DNA from: Candidatus Minthosoma equi
Lineage (GTDB): Bacteria > Bacteroidota > Bacteroidia > Bacteroidales > Bacteroidaceae
Reading direction: 5' to 3'
Length of the DNA: 64,000 bases
Assembly (NCBI GenBank): GCA_018064885.1
Contig: JAGHUI010000023.1
Location: 83,909 to 147,908 of the forward strand
In this document: one piece after another, positions 44,155 through 52,913 of the stretch
Numbering within the stretch: the first letter of the stretch is position 1
Layout of the letters: every line of letters starts with the position of its first letter
Position numbers and translations under genes: made by a program
The notes under the pieces: generated by a model
Seen by the model: the letters and a program-made list of their open reading frames with translations, nothing else
The model's database searches: none
Told to the model about the DNA's origin: nothing

Positions 44155-45434
44155 CAGTTCTGCTGGTCACCACCGCGATTCTGCTGGTCGCCGCGATTCG
44201 GTTCACCGTGGCTTCTGCGCTCGCCACGATTGTTGCGATCTCTGCGGTCATGTCTGTCACCACGATCTCTTCTCTCGCCTCGATCATGTCTTTCTTCACG
44301 CCTATCATCGTGTCTTTCATCGCGGTTCTCTGCGTTACCACCGCCATTGCCGCTTCCATGATGTTTCTTTTTCTTCTTCTTTGAAGAATCGAAACGGTTG
44401 ATGTTGCCATCAAGAATATCCAATGAAACAGATTCTGGTTCCGCCCCACCCTCTGTGAGTGATTCAGGCTTCAGACCTTCACGATTCATCTGGATAATAT
44501 CGAATGCACGCTTGGCAGATATTGTCTTCTCGCCCACCAGCAGACGCTTGTCTGTAGAATAAGTGATCATGTGGGAAAGAATATCAGCCTTGAAATAGTA
44601 GTATTCGCTGTCAGCAGTATATAGAACGATTTCTCTTGAAGGAAGACGCTTCAATGATTCCACATACTGATCAACCTCAAAGTTCATGCAGCACTTCAGC
44701 TTAGCACACTGACCTGCAAGCTTCTGAGGATTGAGCGACAAATCTTGGAATCGCGCAGCGCTGGTGCTCACACTTGTAAAGTTGGTCATCCAAGTGGCAC
44801 AGCAAAGCTCACGTCCGCAAGGGCCTATGCCACCTATGCGTCCTGCCTCCTGACGCGCACCAATCTGCTTCATCTCGATTCTCACACGAAAGCGTTCTGC
44901 AAGCACCTTAATGAGCTGACGGAAATCCACACGCTCATCAGCAATGTAGTAGAAGATTGCCTTATTGCCATCACCTTGATACTCCACATCGCCAATCTTC
45001 ATCTTCAATCCGAGATTAAGAGCTATCTGACGACTCTCAATCATTGTCTCCTGTTCCTTTGCCTTTGCTTCGCGGAACTTATCCATATCCACAGGACGAG
45101 CCTTGCGGTATATCTTCTTCAGTTCGACATCAGGCTTCAGGTTTGCCTTCTTGATCTGCAATGGAACCAAGCGTCCAGTCATTGTCACCGTACCGATATC
45201 ATGACCTGGACTTGCCTCAACAGCCACAATATCACCCTTCATCAATGGAAGATTGTTCACATTGATGAAATATCCCTTTCTTGGCGGCTTAAACTGAACC
45301 TCCACGATGTTGCATGCTTCCGCATTGTCTGGCAGATCCGCCAGCCAATCGTAAGTATTCAATTTGTCCGCATGGCGACTGCACCCTTCGGCACTCATGC
45401 CTCCACAGCAGTGGCCACATTTATATTCGTTCAT
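44154..45434 (-). CDS. ricT: PSP1-domain RicT-like protein
   Basis: 426 residues. Cysteines CGHCCGG near the N-terminus, the PSP1 region (CNIVEVQFKPPRKGYFIN) and the cluster GIGPCGRELCC, followed by CAKLKCCMNFE, are RicT hallmarks for Fe-S binding. The Ric/Y-complex (RicA-RicF-RicT) guides mRNA processing in Bacillus; a Bacteroidota role is unproved. From about residue 365 the protein is a low-complexity Arg/Asp/Gly tail (DRRDRNNRGERR). The tail may bind RNA. Confidence 0.88.
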   Translation of the reverse strand: MNEYKCGHCCGGMSAEGCSRHADKLNTYDWLADLPDNAEACNIVEVQFKPPRKGYFINVNNLPLMKGDIVAVEASPGHDIGTVTMTGRLVPLQIKKANLKPDVELKKIYRKARPVDMDKFREAKAKEQETMIESRQIALNLGLKMKIGDVEYQGDGNKAIFYYIADERVDFRQLIKVLAERFRVRIEMKQIGARQEAGRIGGIGPCGRELCCATWMTNFTSVSTSAARFQDLSLNPQKLAGQCAKLKCCMNFEVDQYVESLKRLPSREIVLYTADSEYYYFKADILSHMITYSTDKRLLVGEKTISAKRAFDIIQMNREGLKPESLTEGGAEPESVSLDILDGNINRFDSSKKKKKKHHGSGNGGGNAENRDERHDDRREERHDRGERRDRGDRHDRRDRNNRGERRSHGEPNRGDQQNRGGDQQN

Positions 45435-45525
45435 ATATTTGATTTCTTTTATTTTTATTATTATATTGATTCACCGACACTTCAATCAATCGACACATCG
45501 ATTTATCGTAATCTCGATGATTAAC

Positions 45526-46617
45526 CTATCTATTTTTTATCAAAACAATCATTTTCAAAGCAAAGTCGAAGAAGACGATCTTTGCTGCAGTATTCTGCGC
45601 AATGTCTCTCTGGCAGAGCGACAGTTCCTCCATGATGCCAATCACATTGTTCTCATTGATGAACGGAGCAAACTTCACAGCAAACTGCGCCTCTTGCGAT
45701 GACATATAGTTCAAGTCATTCTGTCTGCCGAAATTATAGATGAAATTTTCCCTTATCATCTTCTGGCAATACTCCAAGAACGCCTTTATTCTTTCTCGTC
45801 CCATGCCAGCAACTTTCTCGCTCCATATTTTCATCTCTTTCACTTTTCTCACATAAGCAAGTCGCATCAGTTCCACAAACAATTCAAAGAAATACTCGTT
45901 CTCCGCATCGCTTGTTATCACTCTAAGCGCCTGAGCCATATTGCCTGCAGCCGAACGTGCAATGCGCTTAGCCTCAACAGGATCGATGGAGCATCTGTCT
46001 TTTAGATAAGCCTCAATGTCCTCATCCTTCAATCGCGGCAAGCTAATCATCTGCGTACGACTTCTGATTGTCTGCAGCACCCTATCTGGGTTCTCGCTCA
46101 CGAGGATGAACACCGTCTGCAATGGAGGTTCCTCAAGAAGTTTCAGAATCTTGTTCGCACACGTCTCGTGCATCTTCTCCGGCAGCCAGATAATCATCAC
46201 TTTATATCCGCCTTGACTCGACTTCAAACTCAGTTTCTTTGTTATCGAATCACTCTCATTAGCATAAATTATCAGCTGCTGATTCTCCGCACCCGCCATG
46301 TTCATCCACTCCGACATTCCAAAGTAAGGACGTGTCATCAGCTGCTCTCTCCATTCCCTCAGGAACTCATCGCAATATGAATCCTTGCCGCTGCTTTTCT
46401 TGTAGATTGGGAACACGAAATGCAAGTCAGGATGCTGAAGGTTCTCAGCCATGTGACTGCCATTCAGCAACATCTTAGCGTATGCAACGGCAAGAGGCAA
46501 TGCGCCGCATCCCTCTGGACCGCACAGCATCAATGCGTGTGGCACTTTGCCTTCATCAAGCTCGCTCTTCAGTCTTTGCTTGACTGCATCCTGTCCTATG
46601 ATATCGCTAAATTCCAA
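45526..46617 (-). CDS. holB: DNA polymerase III delta' subunit
   Basis: 363-residue clamp-loader AAA+ subunit. The P-loop region reads GPEGCGALPLA, so the canonical Lys of GxxGxGK(T/S) is absent, as expected for delta', which does not hydrolyse ATP. Sensor region LPRLKDEDIEAYL and SENPDRVLQTIRSRTQ are characteristic. It is upstream of ricT and gldH on the same strand. Confidence 0.88.
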   Translation of the reverse strand: MEFSDIIGQDAVKQRLKSELDEGKVPHALMLCGPEGCGALPLAVAYAKMLLNGSHMAENLQHPDLHFVFPIYKKSSGKDSYCDEFLREWREQLMTRPYFGMSEWMNMAGAENQQLIIYANESDSITKKLSLKSSQGGYKVMIIWLPEKMHETCANKILKLLEEPPLQTVFILVSENPDRVLQTIRSRTQMISLPRLKDEDIEAYLKDRCSIDPVEAKRIARSAAGNMAQALRVITSDAENEYFFELFVELMRLAYVRKVKEMKIWSEKVAGMGRERIKAFLEYCQKMIRENFIYNFGRQNDLNYMSSQEAQFAVKFAPFINENNVIGIMEELSLCQRDIAQNTAAKIVFFDFALKMIVLIKNR

Positions 46618-46639
46618 GTTTTCGTTTTAGTTTTCGTTT

Positions 46640-47593
46640 TCAATAAATCCTCTTCGCAATTTCCTTAATGCTGTCAACAGCACTCACAGTATAGAAATGT
46701 ATGCTTGGCACACCATGATTCATCAGTTCCTTGCATTGCTCCGTACACCACTCAATGCCCACACGTTTCACTTCCTCATCAGTCTTGCACTTCTCCATTT
46801 CCGTAGATAGAGCCTCTGGCAAATCAAGGTGGAATGTCTTTGGCAATACTGTGAACTGGCTCATCTTGGCAATAGGCTTGATGCCTGGAATAATAGGAAT
46901 TGTAATGCCTGCCTCACGAGCCTTCTCCACAAAACGGAAATACTTCTCGTTGTCGTAGAAAATCTGAGTCACAGCATAGTCAGCACCCAAATCCTGCTTC
47001 TGCTTCAGTATGTTAAGGTCAAACTCAAGGTTTGGAGCCTCTTCATGCTTCTCAGGATATGCAGCCACACCGTAAGAGAACTTTGTTCCCGGAGACTTTA
47101 TCGGACTTCCATCAACAAACTTACCCTCGTTGAAAAGATTCACCTGTTCAATAAGCTCTGTCGCATGACTGTAGCCACCCTTCGTTGGCTGGAAGCGTGC
47201 ATCTTCCTTTGCCTTATCACCACGCAGCACAAGCAGATCCTGAATGCCCAAGAACTGCAAGTCCAAAAGCATATACTCAATGTCCTCCTTAGTGCATCCG
47301 CTCACCACCACATGAGGCACAACTTTAATGTCGTACTTCTGCATTATGGCGCTCGCTACAGCCACCGTACCCGGACGGCGGCGCACAGAATTGCGCTGGA
47401 ACGTACCATCACTCATCTCTGTATATACAAACTCGCTTCTGTGGGTAGTGATATTTATGTACTTAGGATCAAACTCCCTCAATGCATCTATGGTGCGGAA
47501 AAGACTCGCCGTACCCGTTCCCTTCAAAGGTGGCAAAACCTCGAAAGAAAACGCAGTCTTATCCGTCTTATTTATAAGTTCTGATACTGTCAT
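46640..47593 (-). CDS. metF: 5,10-Methylenetetrahydrofolate reductase
   Basis: 317-residue flavoprotein reducing methylene-THF to methyl-THF for methionine synthesis. Conserved segments: TAFSFEVLPPLKGTG, YINITTHRSEFVY, HVVVSGCTKEDIEYMLLDL, LVLRGDK and FTVLPKTFHLDLP. Length is normal. It has its own -7 box at 47619-47626 (TATCTTTG on the minus strand) and lies 22 nt before holB. Confidence 0.96.
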   Translation of the reverse strand: MTVSELINKTDKTAFSFEVLPPLKGTGTASLFRTIDALREFDPKYINITTHRSEFVYTEMSDGTFQRNSVRRRPGTVAVASAIMQKYDIKVVPHVVVSGCTKEDIEYMLLDLQFLGIQDLLVLRGDKAKEDARFQPTKGGYSHATELIEQVNLFNEGKFVDGSPIKSPGTKFSYGVAAYPEKHEEAPNLEFDLNILKQKQDLGADYAVTQIFYDNEKYFRFVEKAREAGITIPIIPGIKPIAKMSQFTVLPKTFHLDLPEALSTEMEKCKTDEEVKRVGIEWCTEQCKELMNHGVPSIHFYTVSAVDSIKEIAKRIY

Positions 47594-47669
47594 CTTGCTG
47601 TAAAATCAAAAATGATTGCAAAGATACGAATAAAAAACCGAAAAATTTTCGTTTTTAGGCAAAAAACCT

Positions 47670-47677
47670 TACCTTTG
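47670..47677 (+). promoter_or_regulatory. -7 box of the GH28 gene
   Basis: TACCTTTG, 35 bp before the start, back-to-back with the metF -7 box on the other strand at 47619-47626. The -33 match is weak. Confidence 0.5.
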
Positions 47678-47711
47678 CCAAAAACAATACAAAAAAGAGT
47701 AACTAAAAAGC

Positions 47712-49094
47712 ATGAAAACCTTACGTACTATCCTTGCGGCAATGTGCCTCATCGCAAGCATGAGCACATTTGCAGGAGTGTGGGAAGATGAATACCCAGC
47801 ACTCGAAAAGAGCATCCAGAGCGTCACACTCAAGGATGCTGAGTTTCCAATCACAAAGTATGGCGCAAAGACCACGGCATCTGCCAAAGTCAACCAGAAA
47901 GCCATCAACCGCGCCATTGCAGCATGCAGCAAAGCAGGCGGCGGCAAAGTAATCGTCCCAGAAGGCACATGGAACACAGGAGCCATCACAATGCTCAGCG
48001 GCGTAAACCTCAACATTCAGAAAGGCGCCACTCTCCTCTTTGCTTTCGAGCTTGACCTCTACCCTGTTGTGGAAACACGCTGGGAAGGTCTTGGATGCTA
48101 CAACATCTCACCACTCATCTATGCCAACGGACAGCACGACATAGCCATCACAGGCGAAGGCACTATCGACGGCAACGGATCTACCGAAGCATGGTGGTTC
48201 TGGCAGCAGACAAAGGCTCGTTTCGGATGGAAGGAAGGTATGTACTCCATGATTCCAAGCCGAGCACAGCTTCAAACAATGAGCGAAGACGGCACACCAA
48301 TCTCAAAGCGCATCTTCAACAAAAAGAACCCAATGCGCCCACAGACAGTCAACTTCATGAACTGCGAGCGCGTTCTCATTCAAGATGTCACCCTTCTCCG
48401 CTCTCCATTCTGGGTGCTTCACCCTGTGCTCTGCACCGACGTTACCGTTCGTGGCGTGAAGGTTATCAACGACGGACCTAACGGCGACGGATGCGACCCT
48501 GAAAGCTGCAACCGCGTGCTCATTGAAAACTGTATGTTCCAGACAGGTGACGACTGCATCGCCATCAAGAGCGGACGCAACAAGGACGGACGCATGTGGA
48601 ACGTGCCATGCCAGAACGTCATCGTACGCAACTGTCAGATGAAAGACGGTCATGGCGGCGTAGTAGTAGGCAGCGAGATCAGCGGCGGCTACAAAAACCT
48701 CTTCGTCGAGAACTGCCAGATGGACAGCCCTAACCTTGAGCGCGTAATCCGCATCAAGACTAACACCTGTCGTGGCGGCATCATCGAAAACATCTACGTG
48801 CGCAACGTAGAAGTCGGCGAATGCAGCGAAGCAGTCCTAAAGATCAATCTCATCTACGAGCCAAAGGAAAAGGCAGAGCGCGGTCACATTCCTACCGTCC
48901 GCAACGTACTCTTGGAGAACGTGAACTGCAAGAAGAGCAAATACGGCGCTTACATCGCCGGTCTTGACGATCAGGATGAAATATACAACATCACCGTCAA
49001 GCGCTGCAACTGGACAGGTGTAGAAACAGGCATGAACCGCATTGAAGGCAAGAGCCACAAAGTCATCTTTGAAGATGTACGCGTGACAAAGTAA
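47712..49094 (+). CDS. GH28 polygalacturonase-type hydrolase
   Basis: 460 residues with a signal peptide ending near residue 21 and a right-handed beta-helix. Active-site blocks are NGDGCDP (Asp259, Asp262), TGDDCIAIKSG (Asp280, Asp281), GHGG (His314) and RIKT, all family GH28 signatures. Substrates are homogalacturonan or the rhamnogalacturonan backbone. It supplements the CE12/GH2/GH105 group 30 kb away. Transcribed alone between its promoter and the terminator at 49136. Confidence 0.92.
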   Translation: MKTLRTILAAMCLIASMSTFAGVWEDEYPALEKSIQSVTLKDAEFPITKYGAKTTASAKVNQKAINRAIAACSKAGGGKVIVPEGTWNTGAITMLSGVNLNIQKGATLLFAFELDLYPVVETRWEGLGCYNISPLIYANGQHDIAITGEGTIDGNGSTEAWWFWQQTKARFGWKEGMYSMIPSRAQLQTMSEDGTPISKRIFNKKNPMRPQTVNFMNCERVLIQDVTLLRSPFWVLHPVLCTDVTVRGVKVINDGPNGDGCDPESCNRVLIENCMFQTGDDCIAIKSGRNKDGRMWNVPCQNVIVRNCQMKDGHGGVVVGSEISGGYKNLFVENCQMDSPNLERVIRIKTNTCRGGIIENIYVRNVEVGECSEAVLKINLIYEPKEKAERGHIPTVRNVLLENVNCKKSKYGAYIAGLDDQDEIYNITVKRCNWTGVETGMNRIEGKSHKVIFEDVRVTK

Positions 49095-49135
49095 GAAAAC
49101 AATAGCGACAAACGCTAAACCATAAACGACAAACA

Positions 49136-49176
49136 AAAAAATGCTACCTTGCTCAGATTGCAAGGTAGCATTTTTA
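49136..49176 (+). terminator. Terminator after the GH28 gene
   Basis: ATGCTACCTTGC pairs perfectly with GCAAGGTAGCAT (12 bp, 7-nt loop), flanked by A-run and T-run. It could work on both strands. Confidence 0.92.
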
Positions 49177-49289
49177 GTATTATATCCTTAATTATTATTC
49201 ACCGAAAGCGATAATTGCCTCTTCACCATCCCCTCAACATTGCCTAGACCATAGCCTCGTTTCTACCTCCTCCTTTCCCTCGATAAACT

Positions 49290-49379
49290 CTACATTTCAT
49301 TGTTTGAAACGTACATTTCATTGTTTGAAATATATGTTTCATTCTTTGAAATGTACGTTTCAAACAATGAAATGTAGAT
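49290..49379. repeat. Interspersed palindromic repeat (copy 2)
   Basis: A perfect 32-bp inverted repeat (49290-49321 and 49348-49379) around a 26-bp centre that is itself imperfectly palindromic. Built from TTTCATTGTTTGAAA blocks; the shorter copy is at 26454-26522. No gene overlaps it. Confidence 0.95.
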
Positions 49380-49487
49380 AAATACGGGCAAAAAGAAGAG
49401 ATAAACACGAGCGAGAAGAAGAAGGAAATACGAGCATACAGCACCCGCAATTAGCGAGACACAGGATTTGCATAGCCAAAACAAGCA

Positions 49488-49532
49488 CATTTTGCAATGC
49501 ACTATACGCCGCATTGCAAAATGCTATTTTTG
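49488..49532 (+). promoter_or_regulatory. Perfect 13-bp hairpin with a -7-like box at its foot
   Basis: CATTTTGCAATGC (49488-49500) pairs with GCATTGCAAAATG (49511-49523). TATTTTTG (49525-49532) follows directly and fits TAnnTTTG. It may be an operator/promoter for the following fragment, or a terminator with a T-rich tail. Confidence 0.5.
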
Positions 49533-49535
49533 TGA

Positions 49536-49703
49536 TCTGATGAAATAAATAATGGAAAAAGGTTTGCTAATGATGCTGATTGGTTCGGGGGGGGCGATGG
49601 CATCCCTGGCGATAATGCAGAATCTAATCAACGCGATTTTGACGAATCTTTGGATTTGTTCGAGACAATTCAAGAATGGAATGATGAAATCTTCGTCAGA
49701 TAA
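49536..49703 (+). pseudogene. Headless 3' gene fragment with a G8 tract
   Basis: A 55-codon frame with no start codon, SDEINNGKRFAND, then DGIPGDNAES and EWNDEIFVR before the stop, looks like authentic acidic protein. A run of eight G (about 49587-49594) lies inside it. The ATG frame at 49552 (MEKGLLMML...) is out of frame with it and would join it if one G were added. A terminator follows at 49759. The gene is not identified. Confidence 0.4.
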
Positions 49704-49758
49704 TCACATAAAAAGCACGATAGTATATCAAAAGTCGATTGGACAAAATTAAAACAAT

Positions 49759-49803
49759 AACGGTTCCGCTATCCACTTGGGTAACAGAACCGTTTTGCTT
49801 TTT
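49759..49803. terminator. Terminator, probably bidirectional
   Basis: AACGGTTC pairs with GAACCGTT around a 20-nt loop and is followed by TTGCTTTTT on the plus strand. The minus strand also has a T-rich run, so it may serve both the headless fragment and the aminotransferase gene. Confidence 0.75.
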
Positions 49804-49840
49804 CACGTCTTTTATGACGCATTAAGAGGGGGCAAATTTC

Positions 49841-51139
49841 TCAATGCTCTTTCTTGAACTGTTCTATGCGCTCTTTGAAAAGAGGCTCTTGTTCTGGCTT
49901 GAAGAAGGATGTACAGATGCGCACGCCCTGTTCGTTGGAGCCCATGGTGTCGAGTGGGAATACAGCAATGCCGTAGTACATGAGTTCGCGAGTGAGCTGA
50001 AGGTCGTTCATGCCTGGATACTGAACTGTGAAGTAGAAGCCATCGGCAAGTGGTGCGCCCATGTCGTTATCATAGACGAGGTAGAAACCGTTGGCAAGAA
50101 GCACATCTTTCATGAACTTGGCACGTCTGCCATACTCTTTGACATCATCAAGGAAGTTATACTTGCCCTCGCATGCTGCTTCCATAAGGGCTGCCATGGC
50201 ATGCTGAACACTATGGGTAGTGCCGCTAGAGAGGGTGTACATGAGACGGTTGCAGAAGAAATTACCAAACTCGCCTACTCCGAAGTTCTGCTGCATAGGC
50301 TCATAGACGCGATGGTAGAGCTTGTTGCTGATGCAAGTCACGCCGATGCGCTGTCCTGCATAGGAAAAGGCTTTTGAACCTGATACCCAAAGAACATAGT
50401 TGTCAGTATATTGCGCAACGGTTGCCTGATATGGTGCTTCGTATGGATGCGAGAGGTCGCGGCGGAAGTCCATAGCGAAATAAGCGAGGTCTTCAAGCAC
50501 GATAACGTCGTACTTATCAGCGAGCATTCCAATGCCCTTGAGTTCTTCTTCCGTGAAACATACCCATGATGGGTTGTTAGGATTTGAATAGACAATACTA
50601 TTTATATTGCCGGCAGACATGATTTCATCAAGTTTGTCGATGAGTGCCTGCCCGCGGTAATCGTGAATGTCAAGACCGATATGCTTGAGTCCGATGACGT
50701 CGCATTGAGTTGTCTGCACAGGGAAACCTGGCTGGATAAGCAGCACGGTGTCCTTTGGTGTACCTTTCATGGCATGGAAGATAGCTGTGAAGGTGGCAAA
50801 TGTGCCTTGCATGCTTCCTGTCGTAGGTATGCAGCAGAGAGGATCAATATCTACTCCGATGAACGCCTTGACAAATTCGCTTGCAGCCTTCTTGATGCGT
50901 GGTATGCCACCATTAGGAGGATAGACGGTAGCACAACCTTCTGCAAGGGCTTTCTGCTCTGCCTGAAGAGCTATCTGCGAAGGCTGGAGTCCAGGCACGC
51001 CCATTTCGAGATGGATGACAGGCATTCCTGCCTTTTCCTCTATCTGCTTAGAGAGTGCTTGAATATCACGTATTGTGGCTTGCGAAAAATCACCGAGCCC
51101 CATGGACTCGATGATTTGTGTAATTATTTCTTTATTCAT
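49841..51139 (-). CDS. Class I/II PLP aminotransferase of the arylpyruvate module
   Basis: 432 residues from the ATG at 51139 (MNKEIITQII); a start six codons upstream would extend the overlap with paaK from 8 to 26 nt. Fold-type I features: SGSMQG-like cofactor loop (PTTGSMQGTF), SNPNNPSWV, and the PLP lysine in SGSKAFSYAGQR. In this operon it probably interconverts an aromatic amino acid and its 2-oxo acid, giving or using the substrate of IorAB. Specificity is inferred from context. Confidence 0.88.
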   Translation of the reverse strand: MNKEIITQIIESMGLGDFSQATIRDIQALSKQIEEKAGMPVIHLEMGVPGLQPSQIALQAEQKALAEGCATVYPPNGGIPRIKKAASEFVKAFIGVDIDPLCCIPTTGSMQGTFATFTAIFHAMKGTPKDTVLLIQPGFPVQTTQCDVIGLKHIGLDIHDYRGQALIDKLDEIMSAGNINSIVYSNPNNPSWVCFTEEELKGIGMLADKYDVIVLEDLAYFAMDFRRDLSHPYEAPYQATVAQYTDNYVLWVSGSKAFSYAGQRIGVTCISNKLYHRVYEPMQQNFGVGEFGNFFCNRLMYTLSSGTTHSVQHAMAALMEAACEGKYNFLDDVKEYGRRAKFMKDVLLANGFYLVYDNDMGAPLADGFYFTVQYPGMNDLQLTRELMYYGIAVFPLDTMGSNEQGVRICTSFFKPEQEPLFKERIEQFKKEH

Positions 51140-52439
51140 TGAATTTACGCTTGTCATTTACATGCTTTGCCTTACCCATTGAGCGCTGGATTGTGTTTGG
51201 AGGCAAGATGTGGATGTTTGGCTTGATGCCGAGTACAGACACGAGACGGTCGTAGAGTGGCTTGATGTATGGCATCTGCTTTGCAGGGTTTGGTGAGAAG
51301 TATTCCTCGCGAAGCTCAACATCAAGGTCGAACATGTCTTCGTTGTTCTTGCGATCGACGGTGATGAAGTACTGTGGAGAGTATGCAGGGAACTCTGTGA
51401 GGATAGCCTCAACGGTAGATGGGAATACGTTGACACCGCGGATGATGAGCATATCGTCTGAACGGCCGAGGATGCGATCCATGCGGACTGCTGTACGTCC
51501 GCACTCACATGGTTCGTAGATGAGACGAGTGAGGTCACGTGTGCGGTAGCGGAGAATTGGCATTGCTTCCTTGCAGAGGGAAGTGAAGACAAGCTCGCCA
51601 AATTCGCCTGGAGCACATGGTTCGAGTGTGTCTGGATTGATGATTTCTGGATAGAACATATCTTCCCAGAGGTGTGTGCCGTTCTGGCATTCACACTCAC
51701 CACCCACACCAGGACCGCACATTTCTGTGAGACCATAGATGTCGATTGCCTTGATGTGAAGCTTCTCTTCAAGTTCCTTGCGCATACCTTCTGTCCAAGG
51801 TTCTGCACCAAAGAAACCGACACGAAGATGCATGTCTTCGATGCTTACCTTGTCGCTCTTCTCAATACATTCTGCAAGGTGAAGCGCGTATGATGGAGTA
51901 CAAGCGAGAACGTTGGAGCGGAAGTCCTTCATGAGCATAATCTGCTTTTCTGAATTGCCTGCAGAAGTTGGAAGCTGAACAGCACCAAGCATGCCTGCTG
52001 CATCGTGAGCACCAAGACCGCCTGTGAAAAGTCCATAGCCGTAGCTCACCTGAACTGTATCGCCAGGACCTACGCCTCCTGCTGCCATTACACGTGCTGC
52101 ACCTTCTGCCCACATCTTGAGGTCGTTCTCTGTATAGACATCAACGACAGGTTTTCCTGTAGTACCTGAAGATGCGTGGATACGGCGCACTTCTGTTGGA
52201 GGCACTATCATGAGACCAAATGGATATTCATCGCGAAGGTCTGTCTTTGTTGTGAATGGGAGCTTGTGGATGTCGTCAATAGACTTTATATCGTCTGGTG
52301 TGATATTGAGCTCTGCCATCTTACGGCGATAGAACTTTGATTTTTCGTAACACTTCTTCACGAGACTAACGAGACGTTCGCTCTGAAGTTTCTTCATGTC
52401 CTCACGGGACATACATTCCATTTTAGGATTGAGAATCAT
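51132..52439 (-). CDS. paaK: Phenylacetate-CoA ligase (copy 1)
   Basis: 435-residue AMP-forming ligase that activates phenylacetate or related arylacetates. The nucleotide loop is SSGTTGKPVV, followed by GYGLFTGGLGAHDAAGMLG, EMCGPGVGGEC and YRTRDLT, with GRSDDMLIIRGVNVFP at the domain hinge. Second of two PaaK genes in the operon, separated by the ACT gene. The two are clear paralogues but differ throughout, so they may handle different arylacetates (phenyl-, indole-, 4-hydroxyphenyl-). Confidence 0.93.
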   Translation of the reverse strand: MILNPKMECMSREDMKKLQSERLVSLVKKCYEKSKFYRRKMAELNITPDDIKSIDDIHKLPFTTKTDLRDEYPFGLMIVPPTEVRRIHASSGTTGKPVVDVYTENDLKMWAEGAARVMAAGGVGPGDTVQVSYGYGLFTGGLGAHDAAGMLGAVQLPTSAGNSEKQIMLMKDFRSNVLACTPSYALHLAECIEKSDKVSIEDMHLRVGFFGAEPWTEGMRKELEEKLHIKAIDIYGLTEMCGPGVGGECECQNGTHLWEDMFYPEIINPDTLEPCAPGEFGELVFTSLCKEAMPILRYRTRDLTRLIYEPCECGRTAVRMDRILGRSDDMLIIRGVNVFPSTVEAILTEFPAYSPQYFITVDRKNNEDMFDLDVELREEYFSPNPAKQMPYIKPLYDRLVSVLGIKPNIHILPPNTIQRSMGKAKHVNDKRKFNE

Positions 52440-52482
52440 AGGTAGGTAATTAGTTATTTATTGTAAGTTATGAGTTTTCTGT

Positions 52483-52902
52483 TTATACAAAATCTACTTC
52501 TGTGAGGAATGCCAGTTTCTTGAGTGCAATGACCTCCTGTGCTTTCTCGGCTGGATTAGCACGTAGAATGAGAACGCCCTTACCATTGAGAAGGAAGGAG
52601 TACATGTAGAGAATGCTGACTCCTGCTTCTGAAAGTTCTCGAATCGCGCTGGCAGCCTGTCCCGGTGTATCGTCAATGCTGAGAGCAATAACATCGGTGA
52701 GCTGCACGTTAATTCCAGCCTCCTTAAGCATGAGAAATGCCTGAGTTGGTTTGTCACAGATGACACGGTAGATGCCGTAGTCTTGTGTGTCGGCAACGGT
52801 GGATGCAATAATCTGAATTCCACCCTTGCTCAACAAGTCGAGAACAGAGATGAGTGTGCCTCCCTTATTCTCGATAAATATGGAGAGTTGCTTGATTGTC
52901 AC
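52483..52902 (-). CDS. Tandem ACT-domain amino-acid-binding protein
   Basis: 139 residues made of two ACT domains: IKQLSIFIENKGGTLISVLDLL in the first half and ALSIDDTPGQAASAIRELSEAGVS in the second. Stand-alone ACT pairs beside paaK/ior genes are common in anaerobes and probably sense an aromatic amino acid. It lies between the two paaK genes in the same operon. Confidence 0.9.
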   Translation of the reverse strand: MTIKQLSIFIENKGGTLISVLDLLSKGGIQIIASTVADTQDYGIYRVICDKPTQAFLMLKEAGINVQLTDVIALSIDDTPGQAASAIRELSEAGVSILYMYSFLLNGKGVLILRANPAEKAQEVIALKKLAFLTEVDFV

Positions 52903-52913
52903 CTTTTTATAAT

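Noticed and set aside
49552..49752. 66-codon frame MEKGLLMML... as a gene
   Set aside because: It overlaps a more protein-like frame and the G8 tract, and its composition (AMASLAIMQN...) looks like an out-of-frame reading.
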